Below, piece by piece: positions 25,461 to 33,154 of a stretch of DNA of 64,000 nucleotides (position 1 is the first letter of the stretch; each line of letters begins with the position of its first letter). The DNA comes from Polynucleobacter sp. AP-Kaivos-20-H2. GTDB taxonomy: Bacteria; Pseudomonadota; Gammaproteobacteria; Burkholderiales; Burkholderiaceae. The notes under the pieces are model-generated. The model was not told the origin of the DNA. It did not search any database and saw only the letters and a list, made by a program, of their open reading frames with translations. The position numbers were made by a program, and so were the translations under genes. The stretch covers positions 310,001-374,000 of the forward strand of contig NZ_JACVOX010000002.1 of assembly GCF_018882215.1 (NCBI RefSeq), in the 5' to 3' direction.

Positions 25461-26278
25461 CTCGCTGCAAACCACTTCTTGGCACATTTGTAGAGATCTC
25501 CATAAATCAAGATGATGGGCAAGAGGCTATTAATAATGCTTTTGCAGCCATTCAAAATATTCATGACCTCATGGGATTTCATAATCCTGAAAGCGAGCTG
25601 AGCCAAATCAATCAGCACGCCCACTTAGAGGCGGTAGAAATTCACCCTTGGACTGCACAAGTCATCCGAATAGCAAAAGAAGTTCATCTTAAATCTGATG
25701 GCTTATTTAATTGTGGAATCGGCCATCGTCTAGTTGCTGCAGGATTATTGCCCCGGCATATCACTTTCTCGAATCATGATCTCGGTGGCGTTGAAGATAT
25801 TCACTTCTTAGCGCCCGACTTACTGGAGTCTTCCCGCCCGGTCTGCCTTGATCTGGGCGGAATCGCAAAAGGGTTTGCAGTAGATATGGCGGTTAGAGTT
25901 CTAATATCAGAGGGCATCACATCTGGCTCAGTTAACGCTGGTGGTGACCTACGGGTTTTTGGGAACACCTCCTTCCCAATTCAAGTTCGTCATCCAGAGA
26001 GTCCTGAGGAGTTGATTGAAATTGGTTCCTTGAAAGATGGTGCCATTGCTACAAGCAGCCTTTACTTTGCCAAAAGAGATGGCCTGAGGAGTCACATCAT
26101 GAATCCTCTGGCTCAGAATTTATCTGGGATTCATATGGAGATTGCTGGATCATTCTCCATTCTTGCAAAAGAATGTGTTTATGCAGATGCGCTTACAAAA
26201 GTTTTGGCCCTATCTAATAATGAGCATCACCCTTGCTTTAGCCATTTCTCAGCACAAGCACTGAGGATTGCCGCGTGA
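25457..26278 (+). CDS. apbE: FAD:protein FMN transferase (ApbE)
   Basis: The 273-residue protein moves FMN from FAD onto Thr residues of partner proteins. Visible are the N-terminal MTRCKPLLGTFVEI, the flavin-binding CLDLGGIAKGFAVDMAV (about 134-150), SVNAGGDLRVFG and the metal-site region ECVYADALTK. It is shorter than typical ApbE and starts directly at the domain. A stop codon immediately upstream in frame (25448-25450) rules out a hidden signal peptide, so it looks cytoplasmic although its presumed substrate is exported. It overlaps the FMN-binding gene before it and the membrane gene after it. Confidence 0.92.
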   Translation: MTRCKPLLGTFVEISINQDDGQEAINNAFAAIQNIHDLMGFHNPESELSQINQHAHLEAVEIHPWTAQVIRIAKEVHLKSDGLFNCGIGHRLVAAGLLPRHITFSNHDLGGVEDIHFLAPDLLESSRPVCLDLGGIAKGFAVDMAVRVLISEGITSGSVNAGGDLRVFGNTSFPIQVRHPESPEELIEIGSLKDGAIATSSLYFAKRDGLRSHIMNPLAQNLSGIHMEIAGSFSILAKECVYADALTKVLALSNNEHHPCFSHFSAQALRIAA

Positions 26279-26703
26279 GCCGCCTTGGGAAGATGCCTCA
26301 CTGGCAAAGAACGTTTGTCATCTGCGGCATGATGGCCTGTTCAATCACTGGCCTGATGTATCTTCTTGGGCATGAATTTCAGATACAAAGATCTACCCTT
26401 GGCACCCATAGCATTCTTGCAGCTCATGGCATAGCTGCAATGCTGGCTACCTTAGCCCTTGGATCAGTAATGCCATTCCATATCAAGGCGGGCTGTAAGT
26501 CCAGAAAGCAGTTGTGGAGTGGCTTTGGCCAACTGGGCTTTCTTGCTGCACTACTCATTTCTGGCGCCCTACTCTATTACGGCCCAGAAGAGATAAGAGA
26601 CATAACCGTTGACACTCATTGGATAACTGGATTACTTTTTTTAGTAGTTTTCATACTGCATGCTTTTAAAAAAATACGTCGGGCTAACCCCCAAGTCGAT
26701 TGA
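26275..26703 (+). CDS. Four-helix His-containing membrane protein, possible b-type cytochrome
   Basis: The 142-residue protein has four hydrophobic helices with histidines at membrane faces: LGTHSILAAHG, VMPFHIKAG, TVDTHWITG and VVFILHAFKK. The pattern resembles DUF4405 or cytochrome-b561-like electron carriers, but I cannot name the family with certainty. The GTG start shares bases with the apbE stop (GTGA); an ATG at 26293 is the alternative. As the last gene of the flavinylation operon it could pass electrons from the quinone pool to the FMN protein. Confidence 0.7.
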   Translation: MSRLGKMPHWQRTFVICGMMACSITGLMYLLGHEFQIQRSTLGTHSILAAHGIAAMLATLALGSVMPFHIKAGCKSRKQLWSGFGQLGFLAALLISGALLYYGPEEIRDITVDTHWITGLLFLVVFILHAFKKIRRANPQVD

Positions 26704-26730
26704 GCGCATGATTGCCTTTAATCAAATCCA

Positions 26731-27042
26731 CTACTTTTTACAATAGTACTTATAGAGTAAGCCCATTACTGCTACAGCAACCTCGCTAGCCAGGGAATAG
26801 TAAATTTGCTTACCTTCTCTACGTGTCTTGACTAGCTTTTCTTTGCGAAGAACCGTTAATTGCTGAGACAGGGTGGGTTGATGCAAGTCTAAAGCAGCCT
26901 CTAGCTCACTGACACATTTTTCACCCTGGCCAATTTCACATAACAGCATCATGCGATCACTATTGGATAAGACCTTCATTAATTTACAAGCATCTGCGGC
27001 TGACGCTTGCATTTTCTTTAGCTCGGATTTAGTTAGAGCCAT
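26731..27042 (-). CDS. ArsR-family repressor, BigR/SqrR-like
   Basis: The 103-residue winged-helix protein shows the ArsR pattern NSDRMMLLCEIGQGEKCVSELEAAL, then the recognition helix region HQPTLSQQLTVLRKEKLVKTRREG and the wing IYYSL. Cys residues at GEKCVSEL and near the C-terminus (YYCKK) match the two that form the tetrasulfide or disulfide switch in BigR/SqrR persulfide sensors, by position as I recall. It sits one base downstream of the persulfide dioxygenase-like gene. It should repress that operon until sulfane sulfur accumulates. Confidence 0.85.
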   Translation of the reverse strand: MALTKSELKKMQASAADACKLMKVLSNSDRMMLLCEIGQGEKCVSELEAALDLHQPTLSQQLTVLRKEKLVKTRREGKQIYYSLASEVAVAVMGLLYKYYCKK

Positions 27043-27043
27043 A

Positions 27044-27934
27044 TTAAAGAGCGTTCAAAGGGATTTTTAAGTAGGATTTACCATTGGCCTCTGGCTCAGG
27101 CAGATGGCCTGCGCGTATGTTCACCTGTATGGATGGCAGTATGAGGTTAGGCATATCTAGAGTTGCGTCACGTTTATTACGCATCTGTACAAACTGTTTC
27201 TCACTGATGCCTGTATGCACATGAATATTGGACCTCTTCTCCTCGCCAACGGTTGTGCAATACGCCACAGGACGATCCGTAGGTGGATAGTCATGGCACA
27301 TATATAACTTAGTCTCATCAGGATAAGACAGCACCTTCTGAATAGAGTCATATAAAGTCTGGGCGCTACCCCCAGGAAAGTCACAACGCGCCGTACCAAC
27401 ATCTGGCATAAATAGAGTATCCCCAACAAATAAAGCATCTCCAACTTCATAAGCCATACAAGCAGGAGTATGGCCAGGCACATAAAGCGCTTTTAGCGAG
27501 AGGGCTCCAAATGATAGGGATTCACCATCTTTTAATAGGTGATCAAACTGCGATCCATCAACAGCAAATTGCTTATCCAGATTAAAAACATCCTTAAAAA
27601 CGTTTTGCACATTAGTAATATGATCTCCAATGACAATTTTCCCGCCCAACTGACTCTGGATATAAGGCGCTGCTGTAAGATGGTCTGCATGCGCATGGGT
27701 TTCTAGAATCCAAACCAACTGCAATTGCTCACTTTGAATAAAGCCTATGACTTCATCTGCAGACCGAGTAGAGGTTCTACCGGATTTAGAGTCATAATTT
27801 AGGACTGAATCTATTACCACGCAGGAACTTTCCTTTCCCGCATAAACAACATAGGTAAAAGTCCAGGTTTCTGGATCAAAAAACGCTTTAACATCAGCAT
27901 GAGAGCTTGAATTCACAAAGGCCTTTCTTGGCAT
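27044..27934 (-). CDS. Metallo-beta-lactamase-fold persulfide dioxygenase-like protein (Blh/ETHE1 type)
   Basis: The 296-residue protein has the MBL metal motif HAHADHLTAA, a second His in VPGHTPACMAY, the Asp in LFVGDTLFMPDVG and His in YMCHDYPP. The overall arrangement (DVGTARCDFPGGSA, LYDSIQKVL) is that of Blh and ETHE1 proteins, which oxidise glutathione persulfide to sulfite in the cytoplasm. The neighbours are a BigR-like repressor and, divergently, a TSUP exporter that could remove the sulfite. Together they form a sulfide-detoxification unit known in several proteobacteria. Confidence 0.88.
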   Translation of the reverse strand: MPRKAFVNSSSHADVKAFFDPETWTFTYVVYAGKESSCVVIDSVLNYDSKSGRTSTRSADEVIGFIQSEQLQLVWILETHAHADHLTAAPYIQSQLGGKIVIGDHITNVQNVFKDVFNLDKQFAVDGSQFDHLLKDGESLSFGALSLKALYVPGHTPACMAYEVGDALFVGDTLFMPDVGTARCDFPGGSAQTLYDSIQKVLSYPDETKLYMCHDYPPTDRPVAYCTTVGEEKRSNIHVHTGISEKQFVQMRNKRDATLDMPNLILPSIQVNIRAGHLPEPEANGKSYLKIPLNAL

Positions 27935-27963
27935 TACTACATTTATTCTCGAAAAGAGTAATT

Positions 27964-27986
27964 GATATATATATTTATATATTATC
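27964..27986. promoter_or_regulatory. AT-only palindromic region, possible BigR-like operator
   Basis: The gap between the divergent MBL and TSUP genes is almost pure A/T, with overlapping ATATAT-type inverted repeats. BigR boxes are AT-rich palindromes in such positions. This is a context-based suggestion; low complexity makes the exact site uncertain. Confidence 0.4.
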
Positions 27987-28006
27987 TTAATATAAAATTA
28001 ATTTCA

Positions 28007-28825
28007 ATGGACTACTCAATCTTTATCAGCCCCGGCTTAGGTCTTATTGTGGGCTTATTAATGGGCCTTACAGGCGCTGGTGGTGGGATCCTGTCAGTTC
28101 CATTGCTGGTATTTATCCTGCATTTACCAGTAGCTGAGGCAGCTCCAATCTCCCTCGCTGCAATTGCACTCTCGGCAGGGGTTGGCGCACTACTGGGATT
28201 GAAGAACAAGATTCTTCGATATAAAGCCGCTGGATTCATGGCGATTTTTGGATTGATACTTTCTCCAATTGGATTATGGGCATCGAAGCGCATACCGAAT
28301 GCTCCGCTATTAATTCTTTTTAGCTGCACACTGTTCTACGTTTCCATTCGACTATATCGGCAAGCGCACAAAGAAATTAAAGGCATACCTGATTTCGCAG
28401 GAAAGTCTCCGCCACCATGTTTACTGGATTCCTCCAGAGGCAAGCTCTCTTGGAATGTTCCCTGCGCTAGAGCATTAATGTTTTCAGGTGGATTAGCGGG
28501 CCTACTATCGGGGCTCCTTGGTGTCGGCGGAGGTTTTGTGATTGTTCCTGCGCTCAAGCGTTATACCGACTTACCTATCAACTCAATAGTCGCGACATCA
28601 TTGGGTGTACTTGCCATTATTGCCGGGGGTGGCACCCTTTTCTCCGCCATGTCAGGAAGCCTTGACTTTGCAATTGCAGCACCTTTTGCATTGGGAGCCT
28701 TGCTTGGCTTGTTGATTGGCAGGGGCATGGGCAAAAAGCTCAGCGGTCCAAGACTGCAGCAAATTTTTTCTGTTTTGACATTTTTCGTTGCAATCAGCCT
28801 GATTCTTAAAGGACTCTCAAGCTGA
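28007..28825 (+). CDS. TSUP (TauE/SafE) family membrane exporter
   Basis: From the ATG at 28007 the protein has 272 residues with about eight hydrophobic helices in two repeats, each with a glycine-rich TSUP signature: LLMGLTGAGGGILSVPLLV and LLSGLLGVGGGFVIVPAL. Family members export sulfite, sulfoacetate or related anions. The upstream reading from 27962 adds residues encoded by the AT-rich promoter and is unlikely. It is divergent from the persulfide dioxygenase-like gene, fitting sulfite disposal. Its stop overlaps the next start by one base. Confidence 0.9.
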   Translation: MDYSIFISPGLGLIVGLLMGLTGAGGGILSVPLLVFILHLPVAEAAPISLAAIALSAGVGALLGLKNKILRYKAAGFMAIFGLILSPIGLWASKRIPNAPLLILFSCTLFYVSIRLYRQAHKEIKGIPDFAGKSPPPCLLDSSRGKLSWNVPCARALMFSGGLAGLLSGLLGVGGGFVIVPALKRYTDLPINSIVATSLGVLAIIAGGGTLFSAMSGSLDFAIAAPFALGALLGLLIGRGMGKKLSGPRLQQIFSVLTFFVAISLILKGLSS

Positions 28826-29388
28826 TGAAAAGACCTTTAGCATCCTGTATCTTTATTCTTATATTCAGCCTTTTGGGAGTTCTGCTGATGTCAATTATTA
28901 AACCAAGCAATTTTCTATCTAGCTCAATCAGCACCATTTCTGGGGTGGTCAGCAACCTCAATAACGAGTTACTAGAATATGTAAACCCAGAAAAGCCTAC
29001 TCATGACCATTCTTCGCAGTATTACAAACGCTTTTTTATTTCCAAATTTAATTTGGGTAATGCAGCGGTCGAAGCGAAGTTTTCCGCTCCCATGCGGATT
29101 GCCGATGGTGATCAGATGACCGTGTCGGGCTACCTAAAGGGCGATAGCTTTCAAGTACTTGCCTATAACAACCAAACCCAACAAGTAATCAGCAATGAAA
29201 ATTGGGTTGTATTGAGCTTGGGTGCCGTCTTCTTTCTTGCAGTGGCCATAGGCCTACTGAATAGTGAACTCGTAGCTGAAGGCGCACTCATTCCCAAACT
29301 CTTTCTTTTTGGATTTACTTTGGTTGCCCTTTATATGGGATATCGCGCTTTGCTGATTCGAGAGGCTATAAAACTCTTATCCAGCTAA
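28825..29388 (+). CDS. Membrane protein of unknown function, coupled to the TSUP gene
   Basis: I do not recognise this 187-residue protein. It has one N-terminal membrane helix (about 7-26), a soluble stretch of about 110 residues with a beta-rich part (ADGDQMTVSGYLKGDSFQVL) reminiscent of an OB-like barrel, and two C-terminal helices (about 130-147 and 155-175). The start codon overlaps the TSUP stop (TGATG), so translation is coupled, and a terminator follows. A helper role in sulfur-compound export is inferred from position only. Confidence 0.7.
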   Translation: MKRPLASCIFILIFSLLGVLLMSIIKPSNFLSSSISTISGVVSNLNNELLEYVNPEKPTHDHSSQYYKRFFISKFNLGNAAVEAKFSAPMRIADGDQMTVSGYLKGDSFQVLAYNNQTQQVISNENWVVLSLGAVFFLAVAIGLLNSELVAEGALIPKLFLFGFTLVALYMGYRALLIREAIKLLSS

Positions 29389-29391
29389 AGA

Positions 29392-29419
29392 AAAAAGCCC
29401 TTATTGCTAAGGGCTTTTT
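29392..29419. terminator. Bidirectional intrinsic terminator
   Basis: AAAAAGCCCTTA / TAAGGGCTTTTT with a four-base loop lies between the end of the TSUP operon (plus) and livF (minus). A- and T-tracts make it work on both strands. Confidence 0.9.
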
Positions 29420-29444
29420 AATTACTTTCGGCTTAGACAATTAC

Positions 29445-30173
29445 TTAGTGGCCACCAGCGCCACCCAAATAAGCAGCCTTCACAGTAGGATCGTCCTTAA
29501 GCTTGGCAGCAGGTCCGTGAGTAGCGATCTTGCCGTTCTCCAGAACATAACCGTAATCGGCTACGTTTAAAGCGGCAGCAGCAAACTGCTCAACTAGCAA
29601 CATCGTTACGCCCTGCGACTTCAAGTTAGAGATGATTCTAAATACTTCCTCAACCAAGATTGGAGCAAGACCCATAGATGGCTCATCCAAAAGAATGATC
29701 TCTGGGTTCAGCATCACAGCACGAGCCATTGCCAACATCTGCTGCTCACCGCCAGACAAAGTACCAGCCAATTGATTGCGACGTTCCTTGAGACGTGGGA
29801 ACATTTCAAGAGACTTTTCTAAGTCATGCTTGATGTCACCTTTTGGGCGGCTACCTGTGAAGCGTGGAAACGCACCAAGCAACAAGTTGTCAGTGACGGA
29901 CATGGTCGTAAACACGCGGCGGCCTTCAGGGCTGTGAGCTAAACCTAGGCGGGCGATTTTATGAGAGTCGTAACCGTCAATTTTTTCTCCGCCCAATGTC
30001 ACTTCACCGGCTGTTGGTTTGATCATGCCTGTGATAGCGCGCATGGTAGTGGTTTTGCCGGCACCGTTTGAGCCAATCAAAGTAATTACCTGTCCTTTAG
30101 GAACATCAATATTGATGCCATGGAGGACTTTAACTTTGCCGTAGCCTGCTTCAAGATTCTTAATAGATAACAT
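29445..30173 (-). CDS. livF: Branched-chain amino acid ABC transporter ATPase LivF
   Basis: The 242-residue ATPase shows the Walker A GSNGAGKTTTMRA, signature LSGGEQQMLAMARA and Walker B EIILLDEPSMGLAP. VLHGINIDVPKGQ and the EGRRVF segment are characteristic of LivF. It works with the LivMG fusion and LivH as the second ATPase of a high-affinity amino acid importer. It is the last gene of the operon, 30 bases after livMG. Confidence 0.95.
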   Translation of the reverse strand: MLSIKNLEAGYGKVKVLHGINIDVPKGQVITLIGSNGAGKTTTMRAITGMIKPTAGEVTLGGEKIDGYDSHKIARLGLAHSPEGRRVFTTMSVTDNLLLGAFPRFTGSRPKGDIKHDLEKSLEMFPRLKERRNQLAGTLSGGEQQMLAMARAVMLNPEIILLDEPSMGLAPILVEEVFRIISNLKSQGVTMLLVEQFAAAALNVADYGYVLENGKIATHGPAAKLKDDPTVKAAYLGGAGGH

Positions 30174-30203
30174 GGTATTTACCGATTCAATATGTTCTAG
30201 TGA

Positions 30204-32135
30204 TTAAGTGCCCAAGTAGGCATGAATCACCTTCTCGTCTGCCTGAACTTCAGCTGGTTTACCTTCTGCAATCTTCTGACCGAAGTCCAATACAGAAACG
30301 GTATCGCAAACTGACATCACCACATCCATGTGATGCTCAATCAGGATGAAGGTAATACCGCTATCGCGGATCTTACGAATAATGCGCAAGAGCTCTTTGA
30401 TGTCGGGCGCAGTTAAACCAGCAGCTGGCTCATCCAACAAGAGCAATTCTGGATCCAATGCCAATGCACGAGCAATCTCAAGCAAACGTTGCTTACCATA
30501 TGGCAAGTTGCGCGCTTCTTCATTCGCCAAATCATCTAGACCAACGAATTTGAGCAATGCCATGGCACGAGCATGCGCTTCAGCTTCTTCTTTCTTATAA
30601 CGTGGCAGATGTAATGCAATCTCCACCATGTTGGATTTGAAGGTGTGATGTAAGCCAACCAAAATATTTTGGATCGCCGTCACTTCACCGAAGAGCTGAA
30701 CGTTTTGGAAGGTACGTGCGATACCAGACAAGGCGATATCGGAAGAAGTTTTACCAACAACACTTTCGCCTGCGTACAACACGTTACCGGCTGTGGGCAC
30801 ATAAATACCAGTCAACACGTTCATCATCGTGCTCTTACCTGAGCCGTTAGGACCGATCAGGCCATGAATAGTGCCGCGCTTGATGCTGAGGTCAACATTG
30901 TTCAATGCCTTTAAGCCACCGAACTGCATCAATACAGAATCCACCTTCAGAAGCTCGGCACCCGTATTTTGATTGGCAACAGTACTGATGAAGCTAATAG
31001 AATCATCCACTTCTTCGTGATCACCGCCGCGAGTAGTTTTCGCCTTGCCAACCATCGCTTGGTAGAAGCTTTTCGCAAAACCAACGATACCGCTTTGCAA
31101 GTAATACACCACTAGCAAAATCATGAAGCCGAAAATACTCAAACGCCAGTCAGAAATGCTATTCAACCAGAATGAAAATGCTGCTAAGCCCACTACGCCG
31201 ATGATAGGAAGAGCTACACGCTTAGGAGTAGTGATCTTCTTAGATAAAGCCATGCCAGCACCCACAACCACCACGATTGCAATAACCGAAGCAACGATGC
31301 GGAATAGATTGATGTCGTCCAAGAGTTTTGGCAACAATACAATGATGGCAGCACCAATCAATGCGCCCAAGCGAGACTTACGTCCGCCCATAATGATGCC
31401 GAGCAAGAAGAGAACAGCCAACTCATTGTTATAAGTATTTGGTGAAATATATTGCTCTGAATAAGCGTATAAGCAACCAGCCAAACCAGCAAAGCCGGCG
31501 CTAATCACAAATGCGATCACCTTAAAGCGATAAACAGATACACCCATACAGTCACAAGCAATTGGGCTGTCACGCAATGCTTCGAATGCGCGGCCAATTT
31601 GAGACTTTACAAAACGGTCGACTACGATCAGAGAAATGATCAAAACTGCAGAAACCAACCAGAAGTACTCTGCCTTCGTCATTGGGACACCCATTAACTC
31701 TGGCTTTGGAATCTTGATGCCCAAAGGCCCTTCGGTCAACCAAGTCATCTCATTAATCAGAATCTGTGCAATCGTACCGAACGCCAAGGTCACCATCGCC
31801 AAATAAGGTCCAATTACTTTCAATGCTGGCAAAGCTAAGATGCCACCAAAGATTGCGGTAACAACAATAGCGGCTGGAATATTGACCCAGATTGGCATAC
31901 CAAAGTGGAAATACAAAACACCAGCGGTATACGAGCCAATTCCGAATAAGGCTGCATGCCCCAATGAAACCTGACCAACATAACCGACAACAATATCCAA
32001 ACCATATAACAAAATGGTGTAGATCAGAATCGTTTCAACTAAGTGAATGTAGTAAGGGTTGTGAATAAAGAGGGGCAAACAAATCAGGCCCGCAATCGCA
32101 ATCAATATAGGTAATAGAGACTTCAATTTCATCAT
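30204..32135 (-). CDS. Fused LivM permease - LivG ATPase
   Basis: This 643-residue protein joins two subunits that are usually separate. Residues about 1-350 are the membrane permease LivM, with many helices and the family segment GYVGQVSLGHAALFGIGSYTAG. After a polar linker (about 365-395), the rest is the LivG ATPase, with Walker A GPNGSGKSTMMNVL, an ARTFQNVQLF Q-loop, signature-like NLPYGKQRLLEIARAL and Walker B LLLLDEPAAGL. The reading frame is continuous without a stop at the junction. The start overlaps the livH stop by one base. Such fusions fix 1:1 stoichiometry of permease and ATPase. Confidence 0.93.
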   Translation of the reverse strand: MMKLKSLLPILIAIAGLICLPLFIHNPYYIHLVETILIYTILLYGLDIVVGYVGQVSLGHAALFGIGSYTAGVLYFHFGMPIWVNIPAAIVVTAIFGGILALPALKVIGPYLAMVTLAFGTIAQILINEMTWLTEGPLGIKIPKPELMGVPMTKAEYFWLVSAVLIISLIVVDRFVKSQIGRAFEALRDSPIACDCMGVSVYRFKVIAFVISAGFAGLAGCLYAYSEQYISPNTYNNELAVLFLLGIIMGGRKSRLGALIGAAIIVLLPKLLDDINLFRIVASVIAIVVVVGAGMALSKKITTPKRVALPIIGVVGLAAFSFWLNSISDWRLSIFGFMILLVVYYLQSGIVGFAKSFYQAMVGKAKTTRGGDHEEVDDSISFISTVANQNTGAELLKVDSVLMQFGGLKALNNVDLSIKRGTIHGLIGPNGSGKSTMMNVLTGIYVPTAGNVLYAGESVVGKTSSDIALSGIARTFQNVQLFGEVTAIQNILVGLHHTFKSNMVEIALHLPRYKKEEAEAHARAMALLKFVGLDDLANEEARNLPYGKQRLLEIARALALDPELLLLDEPAAGLTAPDIKELLRIIRKIRDSGITFILIEHHMDVVMSVCDTVSVLDFGQKIAEGKPAEVQADEKVIHAYLGT

Positions 32136-33013
32136 TAAACTTTCTTAATCGCAGATTTGCCAAAGAGACCAGATGGTTTGTACGCCAACACGAGCAATAG
32201 CAAGATCAAGCCGGGCACATCTTTGTAACCAGTAGAGATATAAAAACCGGTTGCTGTTTCTACGATACCGAGAATCAAACCACCAACAATAATGCCAAGA
32301 CCGCTAGATAAGCCGCCAATAATTGCAACTGCGAAAGCCTTCAAGCCTAGTGCGCCACCCATGGTTGCGCCAGTCAGGGTTAACGGTGCAATCAATACGC
32401 CCGCGAACGCTGCTGTTAAAGAAGAAAGTGCATAAGAGAAGGTAATGACTACGCTGGTATTAATACCCATCAAGCCAGCTGCATCACGGTCGTTTGCTGT
32501 CGCAACAACCGCTTTACCGTAAATAGTTTTGCGGTTAAAGAACTCCACCAACAACATCATCACCAACGCGCCAACGACCACTAAAATTTCCATTGGCAGA
32601 ATATTTGCACCCAAGAAACTCATTGGCTCCATTGGTAAAGGCGAAGGAAATGGCAATGCATCACGACCCCAAATATTTTCAGCCACGTTCTTAAAAATAA
32701 TACCGAGTGCGATGGTAGACATAATCCAACCAAACTCCGATTTAATCTTAATTGCAGGACGGACGCCGATGAGCTCAACGAAGCTACCTTGCAACATACC
32801 AAACAAGCAAACCACTGGAATCATCACCCAGTAATTCATGCCAAAGGTATCTACGCAAGTTAAACCTACAAGAGCACCTAACATCAGTGCTTCACCCTGA
32901 CCGAAGTTCAAGGTGCCAGATGTGGCAAATGTGAGCTGAAAGCCGAAAGCGATGACCGCGTAGATCATCCCCACCGCTATGCCGCTCGAGAGGATTTGTG
33001 CAAACATGTCCAT
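32135..33013 (-). CDS. livH: Branched-chain amino acid ABC transporter permease LivH
   Basis: The 292-residue membrane protein has about eight helices and LivH-type features: GIAVGMIYAVIAFGFQLTFATSGTLNFGQGEALMLGAL near the N-terminus and AFAVAIIGGLSSGLGIIVGGLILG later. It pairs with the LivM half of the next gene to form the channel. A strong hairpin lies between it and the upstream binding-protein gene and should lower its expression relative to that gene. Confidence 0.94.
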   Translation of the reverse strand: MDMFAQILSSGIAVGMIYAVIAFGFQLTFATSGTLNFGQGEALMLGALVGLTCVDTFGMNYWVMIPVVCLFGMLQGSFVELIGVRPAIKIKSEFGWIMSTIALGIIFKNVAENIWGRDALPFPSPLPMEPMSFLGANILPMEILVVVGALVMMLLVEFFNRKTIYGKAVVATANDRDAAGLMGINTSVVITFSYALSSLTAAFAGVLIAPLTLTGATMGGALGLKAFAVAIIGGLSSGLGIIVGGLILGIVETATGFYISTGYKDVPGLILLLLVLAYKPSGLFGKSAIKKV

Positions 33014-33065
33014 GTTATTGGCCTAAATATTCTTAAAACTGTTTTATTAACGAATCCGACATTGT

Positions 33066-33099
33066 AAGCAAAACGCCGCTTTTAGGCGGCGTTTTGCTT
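33066..33099 (-). terminator. Hairpin between livK and livH (attenuating terminator)
   Basis: A perfect 14-bp stem AAGCAAAACGCCGC / GCGGCGTTTTGCTT with a six-base loop. It sits inside the operon between the binding-protein gene and the permease genes, the usual place for a partial terminator or mRNA-stabilising hairpin that keeps binding-protein levels high. Confidence 0.8.
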
Positions 33100-33154
33100 T
33101 ATCTAATGCTGCAGTGCAAAATAAATATTTAAATTGCCTGCCCTAGAGCTTAAA

